From an uncultured Halobacteriovorax sp. (GTDB lineage: Bacteria; Bdellovibrionota; Bacteriovoracia; Bacteriovoracales; Bacteriovoracaceae): a stretch of 64,000 bases of DNA. The position numbers were made by a program, and so were the translations under genes. How positions within the stretch are numbered: position 1 is the first letter of the stretch; the number at the start of each line of letters is the position of its first letter. Under the pieces are notes generated by a model. The model made no database searches, was not told the DNA's origin, and saw only the letters and a program-made list of their open reading frames with translations. Where the stretch lies: positions 124,001 to 188,000 of the forward strand of contig CAJXVS010000004.1 of assembly GCA_913061265.1 (NCBI GenBank), read 5' to 3'. Positions 8,575 through 17,764 of the stretch are shown in pieces.

Positions 8575-9726
8575 TTAGAAATGTGATTTAAGCTCGTCCA
8601 TCTTATCGAGTCTTTCCCAATGAAAGTCTCTTCCAAAGTGTCCATAAGACGAAGTTGGAGTATAGATTGGCTTAAGAAGATCAAGTCTATCGATGAGAGC
8701 TTTTGGTCTCATGTCGAAGACTTCATTGATCGCTTTATTGATCTTAGTAACGTCTACAGTTTCAGTTCCAAAAGTATCAACAAGAAGTGACATAGGCTCT
8801 GCTACACCAATGGCGTAAGCAACTTGAACGAGAGCTCTCTCGGCAAGGCCAGCAGCAACGATATGCTTTGCAATATGTCTTGTAGCGTAGGCAGCCGAAC
8901 GATCAACTTTAGATGGATCCTTTCCAGAGAAAGCTCCACCACCATGTGCACCGTGACCGCCATAAGTATCAACGATGATCTTACGACCTGTAAGCCCACA
9001 GTCACCCATAGGTCCACCGATAACAAATTTACCAGTTGGGTTGATAAAGAATTTAGTATTATTATCAATAAGGTTTGCAGGGATAATTTGGTTAATGACT
9101 TCTTCCCTGATTCCTTCTTGAACTTGCTTAAGAGTCATCTCAGCTGCATGTTGTGTCGAAACAACAATGGCATCAAGTCTTGTAATCTTTCCATCTACAT
9201 ACTGAGCACTAACTTGTGTTTTACCGTCAGCTCTTAGAAGAGGAAGAGTTCCATTCTTTCTTACTTCACTTAATTTTGCAGCAAGCTTATGAGAAAGGTC
9301 TACTGTAAGAGGCATAAAGCTATCAGTCTCATTAACAGCGTAACCAAACATTAAGCCTTGATCCCCAGCTCCTTGATCTGAATAAGATCCTTCACCTTCG
9401 TTCACGCCTTGAGCGATATCAGGAGATTGCTTATCAAGAGCTACCATTACTGAACAAGTATTGCAGTCAAAGCCTTTGTCGCTATGATCGTAACCGATAT
9501 CTTTAATCTTATTTCTTACGATTTCTTGAAAATCGACTTGTGCGTTTGTTGTGATCTCACCTGCTAAAACAACAAGACCAGTTGTGATCATTGTTTCGCA
9601 AGCAACTCTAGACTTTGGGTCCTGTGCAAGCATGGCATCTAGGACAGAGTCTGAAATTCCATCGGCCATCTTATCAGGGTGACCTTCAGTAACTGACTCA
9701 GAGGTAAATACGTAATCTTTTAACAT
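8575..9726 (-). CDS. metK: S-adenosylmethionine synthetase
   Basis: MetK makes S-adenosylmethionine from methionine and ATP in the cytoplasm. The protein has 383 residues, as usual. It starts with [20 protein letters not shown] (methionine/ATP-binding signature) and carries [12 protein letters not shown] and the P-loop-like [30 protein letters not shown] precedes the ATG. A strong sigma-70-like promoter lies about 60 bases upstream. I see no SAM-sensing riboswitch in the roughly 90-base leader. Confidence 0.98.
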   Translation of the reverse strand: MLKDYVFTSESVTEGHPDKMADGISDSVLDAMLAQDPKSRVACETMITTGLVVLAGEITTNAQVDFQEIVRNKIKDIGYDHSDKGFDCNTCSVMVALDKQSPDIAQGVNEGEGSYSDQGAGDQGLMFGYAVNETDSFMPLTVDLSHKLAAKLSEVRKNGTLPLLRADGKTQVSAQYVDGKITRLDAIVVSTQHAAEMTLKQVQEGIREEVINQIIPANLIDNNTKFFINPTGKFVIGGPMGDCGLTGRKIIVDTYGGHGAHGGGAFSGKDPSKVDRSAAYATRHIAKHIVAAGLAERALVQVAYAIGVAEPMSLLVDTFGTETVDVTKINKAINEVFDMRPKALIDRLDLLKPIYTPTSSYGHFGRDFHWERLDKMDELKSHF

Positions 9727-9786
9727 TTTGAAACTCCAATATTCGCTTAGCGTTAATTCTTATAGAAATAAATTTCGTGACGGGGA

Positions 9787-9815
9787 ACTATACCTAGATT
9801 TACCTAAGTAAACAA
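9787..9815 (-). promoter_or_regulatory. Sigma-70-like promoter of metK
   Basis: On the minus strand TTGTTT (9810-9815), a 17-base spacer and TATAGT (9787-9792) lie between the stop codon of the upstream gene and the metK start. Spacing and sequence fit a housekeeping promoter and imply that metK is transcribed on its own. Confidence 0.65.
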
Positions 9816-9819
9816 CGAT

Positions 9820-11529
9820 TTAGGGCTGCTTAGAGGAGTCCTTAAAATAGGTAAAATAATGGGGGTTTCGATACTTGTAGAATTTTTTAGATGTGTTATC
9901 GAAAACATAAGTTTTTTCTTTAATTTCCAAGACCTTATAACGATGACCGCTTTCATTCTGGAATTCGTAGAAAAGGTTGTACTGACCTCGCGCTAAGGCC
10001 CTCTTAAGTTCTAAACTCTTTCCTATAGGTTTACCTACTCTCTCAGGAAGAGGAATAAAGTCATCCCAAAGGTTTCTCATATCAATCCTGCCTAGCATCG
10101 CTGCTCGGCTAAAGTAGCGGACAGCATCAAAAGAGGGATTTGGATTACGCAGAAGCTTAAGCGCTAGATAAAGGTTTTGTTTTCTAAGAACTTTCCCGTA
10201 ACGAGTCTGCTCGGGGCAGAAGATGCGAAGACTTCCTCCAATAAAAAAATAGGTAAAACTGAATTCACCTTCTTTAAATAACAGATTCAACCATGGGTTT
10301 GATTCGATATTGGTTCCATCAGTCTTTAATTTAAGATGATCATAAAGAGGCTCTGTCGTCTCAATAGTATTATATTCTTTTAGATATCTTCTATTGATAA
10401 CCACTTGAGTGACATCTTTTCTCTCTAATGCGTCCACTCCATCAATAGCGCCAACCTCGTTATAAAGAATTGTCTCTATTGAAAAGAGCGCTCGGTTTAG
10501 TTCTGATTCGCTTAACCAATACTTATAAGACTCAGCCTCTTTTTCTAAAACAAAGTTCTTAAGAGCGTATCGTCCTGAAACTCTTTCCTTAACAAGCTCT
10601 TCAGCTGATTGCTTTCCGTTAATTTTCTTATTTTCCTGAAGGTCTTTATAGAATTTAATATTCCTACCAACTCTTCCGGTCCATTCGCCAAATCTTTTAA
10701 GCTGGTATCTCTTTCCTCTTTTTAAGATTCTTTTGAGTCCTGAAAAAGCTGAGTTTATATCGTAACGAAGATTCTCAGAGAGAAAATCGTCACTCGTCTT
10801 AAATTCTCTAATGATATTATCTAAGTTTGCTCTAAGGAATTTATCACTTTTAGAGCGATCAGGATTAAGCGCCCCATCCTGGACAATCTTTCTATAAAAG
10901 TAGATTTCATTGGAGCGCTTACGCTCCTCAGGAGTTCTTTTCTCTTTAACTAAATCATAGGTTTCTCTAAGCTCGACGTGATCAACTGGAAAACGGTAGG
11001 AGGTTAAAAAATCAATAGTATTTAAGAATTCTCTAAAGCGAATCTTGAACTTTATCAATGAGTACTTAGAAGCATTTCTTGCTTTCTTTTTCTCTGCACT
11101 ATTTTTCCCTTCCAGGCCGACTTGTTTTAACTTTAGAATTTTTTCATATTCTTCTTCTAGAGAATCTATCTCAACAAGAAATTTCTTAAAGTCTTTGATC
11201 TTTTCAATCTCTTTTTTCTTGGATTTAATCCAAGCGTGCTTTCTATCTAACTCTGGTAAGAACCTATTGATCGTCAATTTATCTAATTTATCGTCTTCTA
11301 GGACCGGGATATAGTGACCGTCCCCACGAAAGCGGTGGTACAGGTTCCAGTACTTTTGTTCAGTCCCAGGTTTACAGTTTTTCTTAAAAAAATCTTTATG
11401 CTTAACAAGGTAGTCAGCAACTATCTTATTATCTTTTGATTTGAATTTTAAAATAGGACCAGGTCTTGAATGAGAGACTTCAAGGAGCAGGCAAAAAAGA
11501 ATAAAGCTATTTCTTAAGGCTCTTAACAA
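9820..11529 (-). CDS. Secreted protein with a possible SleB/CwlJ-like cell-wall hydrolase region
   Basis: The 569-residue protein starts with a hydrophobic signal segment (NSFILFCLLLEVSHS). The first 330 residues are charged and helical without a recognised domain. Around residue 350 it reads IETILYNEVGAIDGVDALER then VTQVVINRRYL, which resembles the start of SleB/CwlJ-type hydrolases (acidic catalytic residue in YAEARGE, then VVLNR). Later FCPEQTRYGKVLRKQNLYLA and ALKLLRNPNPSFDAVRYFSR fit the end of that fold loosely. Its start overlaps the end of mpl by 23 bases, so the two genes are coupled, which supports a peptidoglycan role. Function is inferred. Confidence 0.6.
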   Translation of the reverse strand: MLRALRNSFILFCLLLEVSHSRPGPILKFKSKDNKIVADYLVKHKDFFKKNCKPGTEQKYWNLYHRFRGDGHYIPVLEDDKLDKLTINRFLPELDRKHAWIKSKKKEIEKIKDFKKFLVEIDSLEEEYEKILKLKQVGLEGKNSAEKKKARNASKYSLIKFKIRFREFLNTIDFLTSYRFPVDHVELRETYDLVKEKRTPEERKRSNEIYFYRKIVQDGALNPDRSKSDKFLRANLDNIIREFKTSDDFLSENLRYDINSAFSGLKRILKRGKRYQLKRFGEWTGRVGRNIKFYKDLQENKKINGKQSAEELVKERVSGRYALKNFVLEKEAESYKYWLSESELNRALFSIETILYNEVGAIDGVDALERKDVTQVVINRRYLKEYNTIETTEPLYDHLKLKTDGTNIESNPWLNLLFKEGEFSFTYFFIGGSLRIFCPEQTRYGKVLRKQNLYLALKLLRNPNPSFDAVRYFSRAAMLGRIDMRNLWDDFIPLPERVGKPIGKSLELKRALARGQYNLFYEFQNESGHRYKVLEIKEKTYVFDNTSKKFYKYRNPHYFTYFKDSSKQP

Positions 11530-12934
11530 AGTCTGATTCCCAAAATCCTAAACAAGTCCCATTACTTAGAACTAGTATAATACTTTTTTCAGAACAATGT
11601 TCTTCTACCCAACTAAGGATATCTGGGAGACCACTTAAAATCTGAGTCTTAACATCATGTTTATCTAAGAAGCCTGACATTGCATTTAAATCAAGATCAG
11701 AAGCATCCTTGACGGAAGTTGACCGGTTTAACTTGGTAATACCTAAACTATGCGCGGCTAGAAATGCCTGCTGGAATTCTTTTTGAAAGACATTACTCCT
11801 CGCAGTTGCGGAGTGCGGCTCAAAGAGAACATTCAATTCTTTGTCTGGGTATTTCTGAGAGATGGCCTGAAGAGTTGCCTCGACAGCCCGTGGGTGATGA
11901 GCGAAGTCATCAATAATGGCCGTCCCATTATGGAACCCTCTAATCTCTTGCCTTCTTTTAACTAAGGATAAATTCTTAATAGCCTTCTTTATTTTGGCGG
12001 TCTCAAACCCTTCTTTATGAGCAAAGAGAATAAGAGACGAAATATTCTTAATATTATGAATCCCTGTTACGTCTGTAACAAACTCTTCGCTTTTACCATC
12101 AAGAGTTAATTCAAAGTCTGTACCGTCTGCTCTAGCTTTCAATACTCTTGGACCCAGAGCGGACTTATCGCCATACTCTAGGTATTCATGCCCCATCTTA
12201 TCAAGCATCGAGATCGTTTCAGGGTAGTCAGAGCAAGCAATCACACATCCATCAAGTTCTGAAACAAGAGGACGAAACTGATCTTTAATATCTTCGACAG
12301 TTTCAAAGATATCCGCGTGATCAAATTCAATTGAAGTGATGATTAAGTTTTGTAATTCATATCTTCTAAATTTTGAGACTTTATCAAAGTAGGCACAGTC
12401 ATATTCGTCTGCTTCTAAGAAGAAGTAATCTGAAGTTCCAATTGCAGAACTATTCTTACCTTCTAAGACTCCTCCAATAAAGTAACCAGGAGTTTCACCT
12501 AGGTTTTCAAACATCTGCGTCGCAAAATAAGTCGTCGTCGTTTTTCCATGAGTACCAGAGAGACCCACAGTCTTTCTTCCTTTAAGGACAAGTCCGCCCA
12601 TGGCGGAAGGAAAGGAAGTTAAAGGTCTATCCACAGACTCTAAAAGCTTTGCATCATCTGATCCTTTAGGAACAACATTTCCTACAACGATCAGATCATA
12701 CTCTTTTAGTTTTTCAGCATTAATTTCATTTAAATGATAGAGGTCGATATTTAATTTTTCTAGATAAGTACTCATGGGAGGATTAAAAAGACTGTCTCCG
12801 CCTGAGACTTCAAAACCCGCTTCTTTAAGTAAACAGGCAGCAGCACCCATGCCGGTGCCGCAGACTCGGTAGAAGAAGATCTTTTTGATTTGATCTTTTC
12901 TTTCAATAAGGTCAGAGCTAGTTAAAATCATCAT
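11507..12934 (-). CDS. mpl: UDP-MurNAc:tripeptide ligase Mpl (murein recycling)
   Basis: Mpl attaches recycled L-Ala-D-Glu-meso-diaminopimelate to UDP-N-acetylmuramate. The 475-residue protein has the Mur-ligase plan: an N-terminal UMP-binding part (VCGTGMGAAACLLKEAG, where Mpl differs from MurC), the ATP loop SGTHGKTTTTYFATQMF, the central segment EADEYDCAYFDKVSKFRRY, and the C-terminal DDFAHHPRAVEATL. These favour Mpl over MurC. The gene follows the giant lipoprotein gene by 18 bases and overlaps the putative hydrolase gene. A murein-recycling enzyme would be useful to a predator that digests prey peptidoglycan; that link is inference. Confidence 0.92.
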   Translation of the reverse strand: MMILTSSDLIERKDQIKKIFFYRVCGTGMGAAACLLKEAGFEVSGGDSLFNPPMSTYLEKLNIDLYHLNEINAEKLKEYDLIVVGNVVPKGSDDAKLLESVDRPLTSFPSAMGGLVLKGRKTVGLSGTHGKTTTTYFATQMFENLGETPGYFIGGVLEGKNSSAIGTSDYFFLEADEYDCAYFDKVSKFRRYELQNLIITSIEFDHADIFETVEDIKDQFRPLVSELDGCVIACSDYPETISMLDKMGHEYLEYGDKSALGPRVLKARADGTDFELTLDGKSEEFVTDVTGIHNIKNISSLILFAHKEGFETAKIKKAIKNLSLVKRRQEIRGFHNGTAIIDDFAHHPRAVEATLQAISQKYPDKELNVLFEPHSATARSNVFQKEFQQAFLAAHSLGITKLNRSTSVKDASDLDLNAMSGFLDKHDVKTQILSGLPDILSWVEEHCSEKSIILVLSNGTCLGFWESDFVKSLKK

Positions 12935-12952
12935 TTAAGTCTAAGCCAAATA

Positions 12953-15900
12953 CTACAAATTGCCTAGGAACAGCTGGATAATCTTCTTACAAGAAGCCGG
13001 AGACTTGGCTGCCGTTACCCCTTTTGGATTGATCGAATCCCACCACTGTTGGGTTGGCTGAATCTTATCCCATCCTGAAGAGCTTTTCTCACCTGCTGTT
13101 ATATTTCTTCCTATCTTTTGTTTAACCTTTGCTAGAAAAGACTGATCATCAAAAAACCTATAGCCTGTATCATCTACAGTAGGCTTACCCATGACAACAA
13201 TCTCATCAGGAAAGACAATTAAAGGAATCATTCTTTCTTGCTCTCCATAAGTACTAATGGCATTTGTCATGAACCGATCTTTATCAATGAACATCGCCGC
13301 CATACTAAAATCTCCTGATGAATCAGAGAATGAACTAGCAGTATTAAAATTCGATGCTGATAAAAATGGTGAACCATTAGGCTCATGGCTATGGGCCTGC
13401 ATGATTGAAGCAATCGAGGGCACATCGGTAGGAACTTTTACATTCACTTTCTTAACCATCTTTGTTCTATGGGTTTTAAGAGATCTCAGTCTTCTTGTAT
13501 AATTCCCTTGATTCTTAGTTAGCATCTTCGCCATTAAGAAATGTTCCCCTTCTTTGGCCCCTTCTTTTACAAGATCTCCTTCAAGACCTCTAAAGAGCAA
13601 GACTTTATTCTTTTTAAGCTTGGTTGGTTTCTCCATCGCCTTAAGCCATTTCTGCCATGCTGCAATTTCAGTTGGCTCCATATCTTCCCATGGCATAAAG
13701 GTATTGATCATCTCAACAACTTTCTTTCTATTACCTTGGGCTATATAATCATCAAGCTTAAGATTGGCATTTTGCATTTGAGTCTGAAGAGTGTTCCATT
13801 GCTTTGCCATGGCATTACGACTCTTTTTTTCTATTTTTTCTAACTTCTTAAGTTCTGCTACTTGCTTTGTAGCGTGGGCCTTTCTTTTTGAAATATAAGA
13901 GTTCACATCATTATTATCACTTATTCCAAAGTCTTCTAAGAGATCATTGGTTACTACATCCATAGCGTCTATCTCTGCCTTCGCTAGAAACACCTGACTT
14001 TTTACAGAGCCAAACTCTGCGTTCTTAGACATTTCCGCCCATAATAATGGATTTTTAAAGTAAGCATCATAGCGAGCACAGATTTGTTTTAGATGGGCCA
14101 TTTCTTCTAAGACAACCATAGGATTATTTAATCCCTCTTGAGTGATCTTAAGATTAACGATAAGCCCTTTAGATTTACTAAACTCTGGAACAATTTGAGC
14201 AAGATCTCCACCAGGAAGGGAGCTTACAGAAGTCATCTTCACAGTTCCTTTAAAGTCACCATTATAAGACTTAATAGTGTTATCCATCTCAGTCACATAC
14301 TGCTTTAGTTTTTGTTTTGGATTGACCCCAGGAATAGAAGAGAGCCTATCAAGAAGCTCTCTTGTAGGACCATCTGGAGCAAAATAAGCTAAGGAGCAAA
14401 ACTTCTTAGCGGCATCACAAACCTTGGTTTGTTTTTCAGTTGGTAAGAAATGATACTTTATATTTCCATTATAAGTTATTTCGTAATCGAGTCCGGCCTG
14501 CCTAAAGCCAGCTTCTGCATAAACCTTTACTAAGAAATCTTGGTCAACAACCCCTTCAGGTTTAACTGTCACCATCCCTGTTGGGGGCGGCCCCCTTATC
14601 ACTTCAAAACTGCTATACGAACTTACATCATCAGTCATATCTGAAAATCGATTTAAGACTGCCTTAAACCTCTCTTCTTGAGCAGCGCTCGAAGCATAGA
14701 TCTGAACCTTGACTTGATCGTTCTTCGGATGCCAGCTGCCTTCAACGAATTCTTTATTAAGCCCAATCTTAGGCATAGCATCGTCTTCACTTATAACTCT
14801 CATAATATTTGATAAGGCTTCACTTGAAGAGACTAGTCTTTTAGTAAAGTAATTATCTGAGAAGTTTGAAAAGCTCTGCTCAAAAGCGATGAGAGCTTCT
14901 TTATCAGGCAGTTCCTGATTCTTAAAATGAGAAAAGATATAGTACCTAAGAGTCGCACCCTTAGTGCCAAAGAGCTCATCAATGGCGGCCCTTAGCTTTT
15001 CAACCTTAGTACCTGTCTTATCAGCAACGACTGTTGGAGCAGCTGCCTTATCTCGTTTAAATAATGTTCCTAATAAACTATTAAGGCTCTTCTTTCTCTT
15101 ACTACTACTAGCGTGAGCAAGAGTTTCGCCTTCTGCTCCTACAATATCGGAGACTAAAAGATAGGCCCTCATATGATCATTAGCACCATTAAAGATTCGC
15201 GCTAGATAATTGGTTTCTATCTCTACTAAATCAGCCTTTGTTCGTGTCTTTTGCAACCAGGCTTCTGTTTCATTAAAAGGACTCGCCACATGTTCAACAA
15301 CTCCTCCAATCTTTGCCCCAGGGACATTCATGGCAGTCCCTTTAAACTTAATCTTTCCTTTTAAGTCTCTAGCATGACTTGGGATGACAAGATCACCAAC
15401 TTCATAACCTTTACCTGCGAAGGCACCAGTGGTCCCCATATAAGTAATATTAGTATGACCCGTTTCTTTTAAGGCTTTTGCTAGAGGAACAATTTCATCT
15501 CCCCAAACATTTCCTACAATTCTCCAACGAACTTCTTTTCCCGCTTTGTTTTTAAAAACATAGTCGGCCATTTCAGTCGTTGTATTATCGGCGCTATACT
15601 TTCTAAATGATGCAGGCTTTAAACTTGGATCTTTTTCGATGATTACTTTCACTTTGTCATAAGAAGTTTCGACTTTCTTCTTGATAGCGACTATATCAAA
15701 ATCGGTGTCACTTCCTTTTAAGATCTCTTCAAGCTCAGAGAATTCTGCGGCTCCAATCTTAGTTTTTAAGGCAGACTTACTTTTTTTATAATAGGCCCTC
15801 ATCCCCTCTAGCTTTAGATGCAGGTTAAAGATGCCTTCGACGGCTCCCTTTTGACCAATAACAACTCTATCAGCTTTAGGTAAATGCTTCATTTGCCCTT

Positions 15901-16783
15901 TTAATTTCTTGAAAAGCCTTTCATGAAACTCCTCTAGACCACCATAGACCGTTACTTTATTCTTTAGTGTCTTAGCTGTTAATTTGCTAAGAGAGAGGTG
16001 ATGGACCATATGCTCTAAGCGATCAGCGCCACCAATATTAGTTATAGCAACACGGTAACTAGAGTCCCCAGGGTACTTAACCAGAAAGATCTTATTATAG
16101 TTTCTAGCGAGAGGCTTAATCTCATAAAGGATCTCCCCTTTATTGGCAGAAAGGTTCTTGAGAAACTCTCGACTATCCCCAAGGTGAAATTCAACCTTAC
16201 GGTCCTTTGCAACAGCATCCCAAAAGGCTGCTCTCGTCGTTCTATTGGAAATATAATGCCCACTCTCTAAAGTTTGGGTATCAGGATTTACATTTGTTAA
16301 AGTAAGTTTTTCAGCAGCTTCACCTGGGACAACAAAGTCATCATGGTAAAGAATTTCCTCAAGCTTTGTTTCTCTAAGTGAGAAGCCTTCGTTTAATTTA
16401 TTTTTTAAGAAATTGTATTCCCATTTAACCTTAGATTTAGGCGTATTGAGATCTGGGTAATACCGAGTCAGGTATTTATAGATCATAAGATCATAATTCT
16501 GCGCTTTCTTTAAACTCTGAAGTGAGTAGCCTTCTGCTATTAGGTCTTGCGGCTTAATCTTACGAAGGGCCTCGATAACTTCATCATCGAGCTTTCCTTC
16601 TTGGAAGCCAGCAAATTCATTAATATAATAATGAAAACGATCAATGCCTAAAAGGTGTTCGATGTCTCCGACAGGATTGGCCAGAGATCTAACTCTTTTT
16701 GAACCATCCCCAAAGCCAACCCAAGAACAGGAGGTCATAGAGAAACTAACAATAAGTAACAGAAGTACGCTAATATTTTTCAT
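12953..16783 (-). CDS. Giant lipoprotein with nucleosidase-like and ADP-ribosyltransferase-like regions
   Basis: The 1276-residue protein has a lipoprotein signal (hydrophobic run ending FSMTSC at about residue 19). Residues about 420-560 resemble the nucleoside phosphorylase/nucleosidase family: TYMGTTGAFAGKGYEVGDLV, then DLVEIETNYLARI and AYLLVSDIVGAEGETLA. The C-terminal region, about 1060-1215, matches the R-S-E plan of ADP-ribosyltransferases: Arg1065 in VLLFRGLEG, a Ser motif SPFLSASNF at about 1142, and the ExE motif Glu1181-Gln-Glu1183 in YGEQERMIPLIVFP. Between them VLEEMAHLKQI (about 890) recalls a metal-site helix but lacks HExxH. A toxin or prey-modifying surface protein is plausible; no immunity gene is evident. 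Confidence 0.7.
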   Translation of the reverse strand: MKNISVLLLLIVSFSMTSCSWVGFGDGSKRVRSLANPVGDIEHLLGIDRFHYYINEFAGFQEGKLDDEVIEALRKIKPQDLIAEGYSLQSLKKAQNYDLMIYKYLTRYYPDLNTPKSKVKWEYNFLKNKLNEGFSLRETKLEEILYHDDFVVPGEAAEKLTLTNVNPDTQTLESGHYISNRTTRAAFWDAVAKDRKVEFHLGDSREFLKNLSANKGEILYEIKPLARNYNKIFLVKYPGDSSYRVAITNIGGADRLEHMVHHLSLSKLTAKTLKNKVTVYGGLEEFHERLFKKLKGQMKHLPKADRVVIGQKGAVEGIFNLHLKLEGMRAYYKKSKSALKTKIGAAEFSELEEILKGSDTDFDIVAIKKKVETSYDKVKVIIEKDPSLKPASFRKYSADNTTTEMADYVFKNKAGKEVRWRIVGNVWGDEIVPLAKALKETGHTNITYMGTTGAFAGKGYEVGDLVIPSHARDLKGKIKFKGTAMNVPGAKIGGVVEHVASPFNETEAWLQKTRTKADLVEIETNYLARIFNGANDHMRAYLLVSDIVGAEGETLAHASSSKRKKSLNSLLGTLFKRDKAAAPTVVADKTGTKVEKLRAAIDELFGTKGATLRYYIFSHFKNQELPDKEALIAFEQSFSNFSDNYFTKRLVSSSEALSNIMRVISEDDAMPKIGLNKEFVEGSWHPKNDQVKVQIYASSAAQEERFKAVLNRFSDMTDDVSSYSSFEVIRGPPPTGMVTVKPEGVVDQDFLVKVYAEAGFRQAGLDYEITYNGNIKYHFLPTEKQTKVCDAAKKFCSLAYFAPDGPTRELLDRLSSIPGVNPKQKLKQYVTEMDNTIKSYNGDFKGTVKMTSVSSLPGGDLAQIVPEFSKSKGLIVNLKITQEGLNNPMVVLEEMAHLKQICARYDAYFKNPLLWAEMSKNAEFGSVKSQVFLAKAEIDAMDVVTNDLLEDFGISDNNDVNSYISKRKAHATKQVAELKKLEKIEKKSRNAMAKQWNTLQTQMQNANLKLDDYIAQGNRKKVVEMINTFMPWEDMEPTEIAAWQKWLKAMEKPTKLKKNKVLLFRGLEGDLVKEGAKEGEHFLMAKMLTKNQGNYTRRLRSLKTHRTKMVKKVNVKVPTDVPSIASIMQAHSHEPNGSPFLSASNFNTASSFSDSSGDFSMAAMFIDKDRFMTNAISTYGEQERMIPLIVFPDEIVVMGKPTVDDTGYRFFDDQSFLAKVKQKIGRNITAGEKSSSGWDKIQPTQQWWDSINPKGVTAAKSPASCKKIIQLFLGNL

Positions 16784-16800
16784 AATCTACCTTTATAGTA

Positions 16801-16827
16801 AAAAAACTCTCCGTTACTTTTCGGAGA
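16801..16827 (-). terminator. Intrinsic terminator after the serine hydrolase gene
   Basis: On the minus strand a stem TCTCCG/CGGAGA (16808-16827) with an 8-base loop is followed by GTTTTTTT. It ends the glyS-ppdK-hydrolase transcript about 45 bases past the last stop codon and lies only 18 bases before the lipoprotein start codon. Confidence 0.8.
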
Positions 16828-16873
16828 AAAAGGAAGAAAATTTTAGAGAAAAAAAGGCTGTATCAAGCTGAAA

Positions 16874-17764
16874 TTACTTGGATTTCCAAGCAATTTCTCC
16901 CAAAGTTCGACGGAGCTCGTTTAGCTTCATTCTGTGATACCAATAATGTTGAGTAGAGTTGGTTAAAAGCACCCAACCGATTCTTTTTTCAGCGTCCATC
17001 CAAAGTGATGTTCCGGTAAACCCGGTATGTCCAAAAGTGATGGGTGAACAGCCTTTTCCGGCCAAGGTTGTCTCAGGATCTTCCATTGTATCCCAGCCTC
17101 TTAAAAAACGACCACGCTTTTGATCTGTCTCATAGAGTTTCTTTATAGAATCAATACAACCCGTTTTAGCATCTAGATTGAGAAGAGTTTGTGAGACACC
17201 TTTAATCGTTCCAAACATTCCGGCATGAGATAAGAACTCTCCGATGACATAAGCATTATCATCATGAACTTGCCCGCGGATAATCCTTTTTCTTCTAAAA
17301 CCGGTTTCAGGACTATGATAATACTCTGGTAAATCTAACCAATGAAGGAGTTCTTCGTCCCAAATCGGTGAGCATAATTCTTTTAATTTCTTTCCGCTTT
17401 TTTTCTCAAGCTCAATCATCGTTCGAAGCGCCGAGAAGTCAGAATAAAGATGAGGAGTATCAACAATAGAATACTTTGTGACTGTCTCTCTCCAGCCATC
17501 TTTTGAGAGCCTTCCCCATGCAGGAAGACCAGCTCTATGTTCTATAAGAAGAATTTCATCTTCTCCAAATAAATTTTGATGCTGATGATAAGTACTCGCG
17601 AGAGTTAAAACCTTTGATAAGCTCGCTAGATCGAACCAAATATCCCCTTGATGACCTCTTTGAGTTGTTTTAGTTTCTTTTGTATCAAAATTGATGAAGG
17701 CAGCTGCTACATGATCAAAGGGACAGTCGGGAAATATCGAATCAATAGCATCGTCAAAAATCAT
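16874..17764 (-). CDS. Serine beta-lactamase-fold hydrolase
   Basis: The 296-residue protein belongs to the class C beta-lactamase/esterase/D-Ala-D-Ala peptidase fold. The catalytic SxxK motif is DLASLSKVLTLA (Ser in SLSK, about residue 50), the second motif is YSDFSAL (YxN-like) and the third is FGHTGFTGTSLW (HTG in place of KTG). HTG variants are common among esterases of this fold, so penicillin hydrolysis is not implied. There is no clear signal peptide, so it may be cytoplasmic. Its ATG overlaps the ppdK stop by 4 bases. Confidence 0.85.
   Translation of the reverse strand: MIFDDAIDSIFPDCPFDHVAAAFINFDTKETKTTQRGHQGDIWFDLASLSKVLTLASTYHQHQNLFGEDEILLIEHRAGLPAWGRLSKDGWRETVTKYSIVDTPHLYSDFSALRTMIELEKKSGKKLKELCSPIWDEELLHWLDLPEYYHSPETGFRRKRIIRGQVHDDNAYVIGEFLSHAGMFGTIKGVSQTLLNLDAKTGCIDSIKKLYETDQKRGRFLRGWDTMEDPETTLAGKGCSPITFGHTGFTGTSLWMDAEKRIGWVLLTNSTQHYWYHRMKLNELRRTLGEIAWKSK

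Noticed and set aside
9727-9819. A SAM riboswitch upstream of metK
   Set aside because: The leader is under 95 bases and shows an ordinary promoter but no multi-helix junction or terminator/anti-terminator pair.
14080-14125. VLEEMAHLKQI in the giant lipoprotein as a zinc-protease site
   Set aside because: The first histidine of HExxH is absent, so a catalytic zinc site is not supported; only the helix resemblance was noted.
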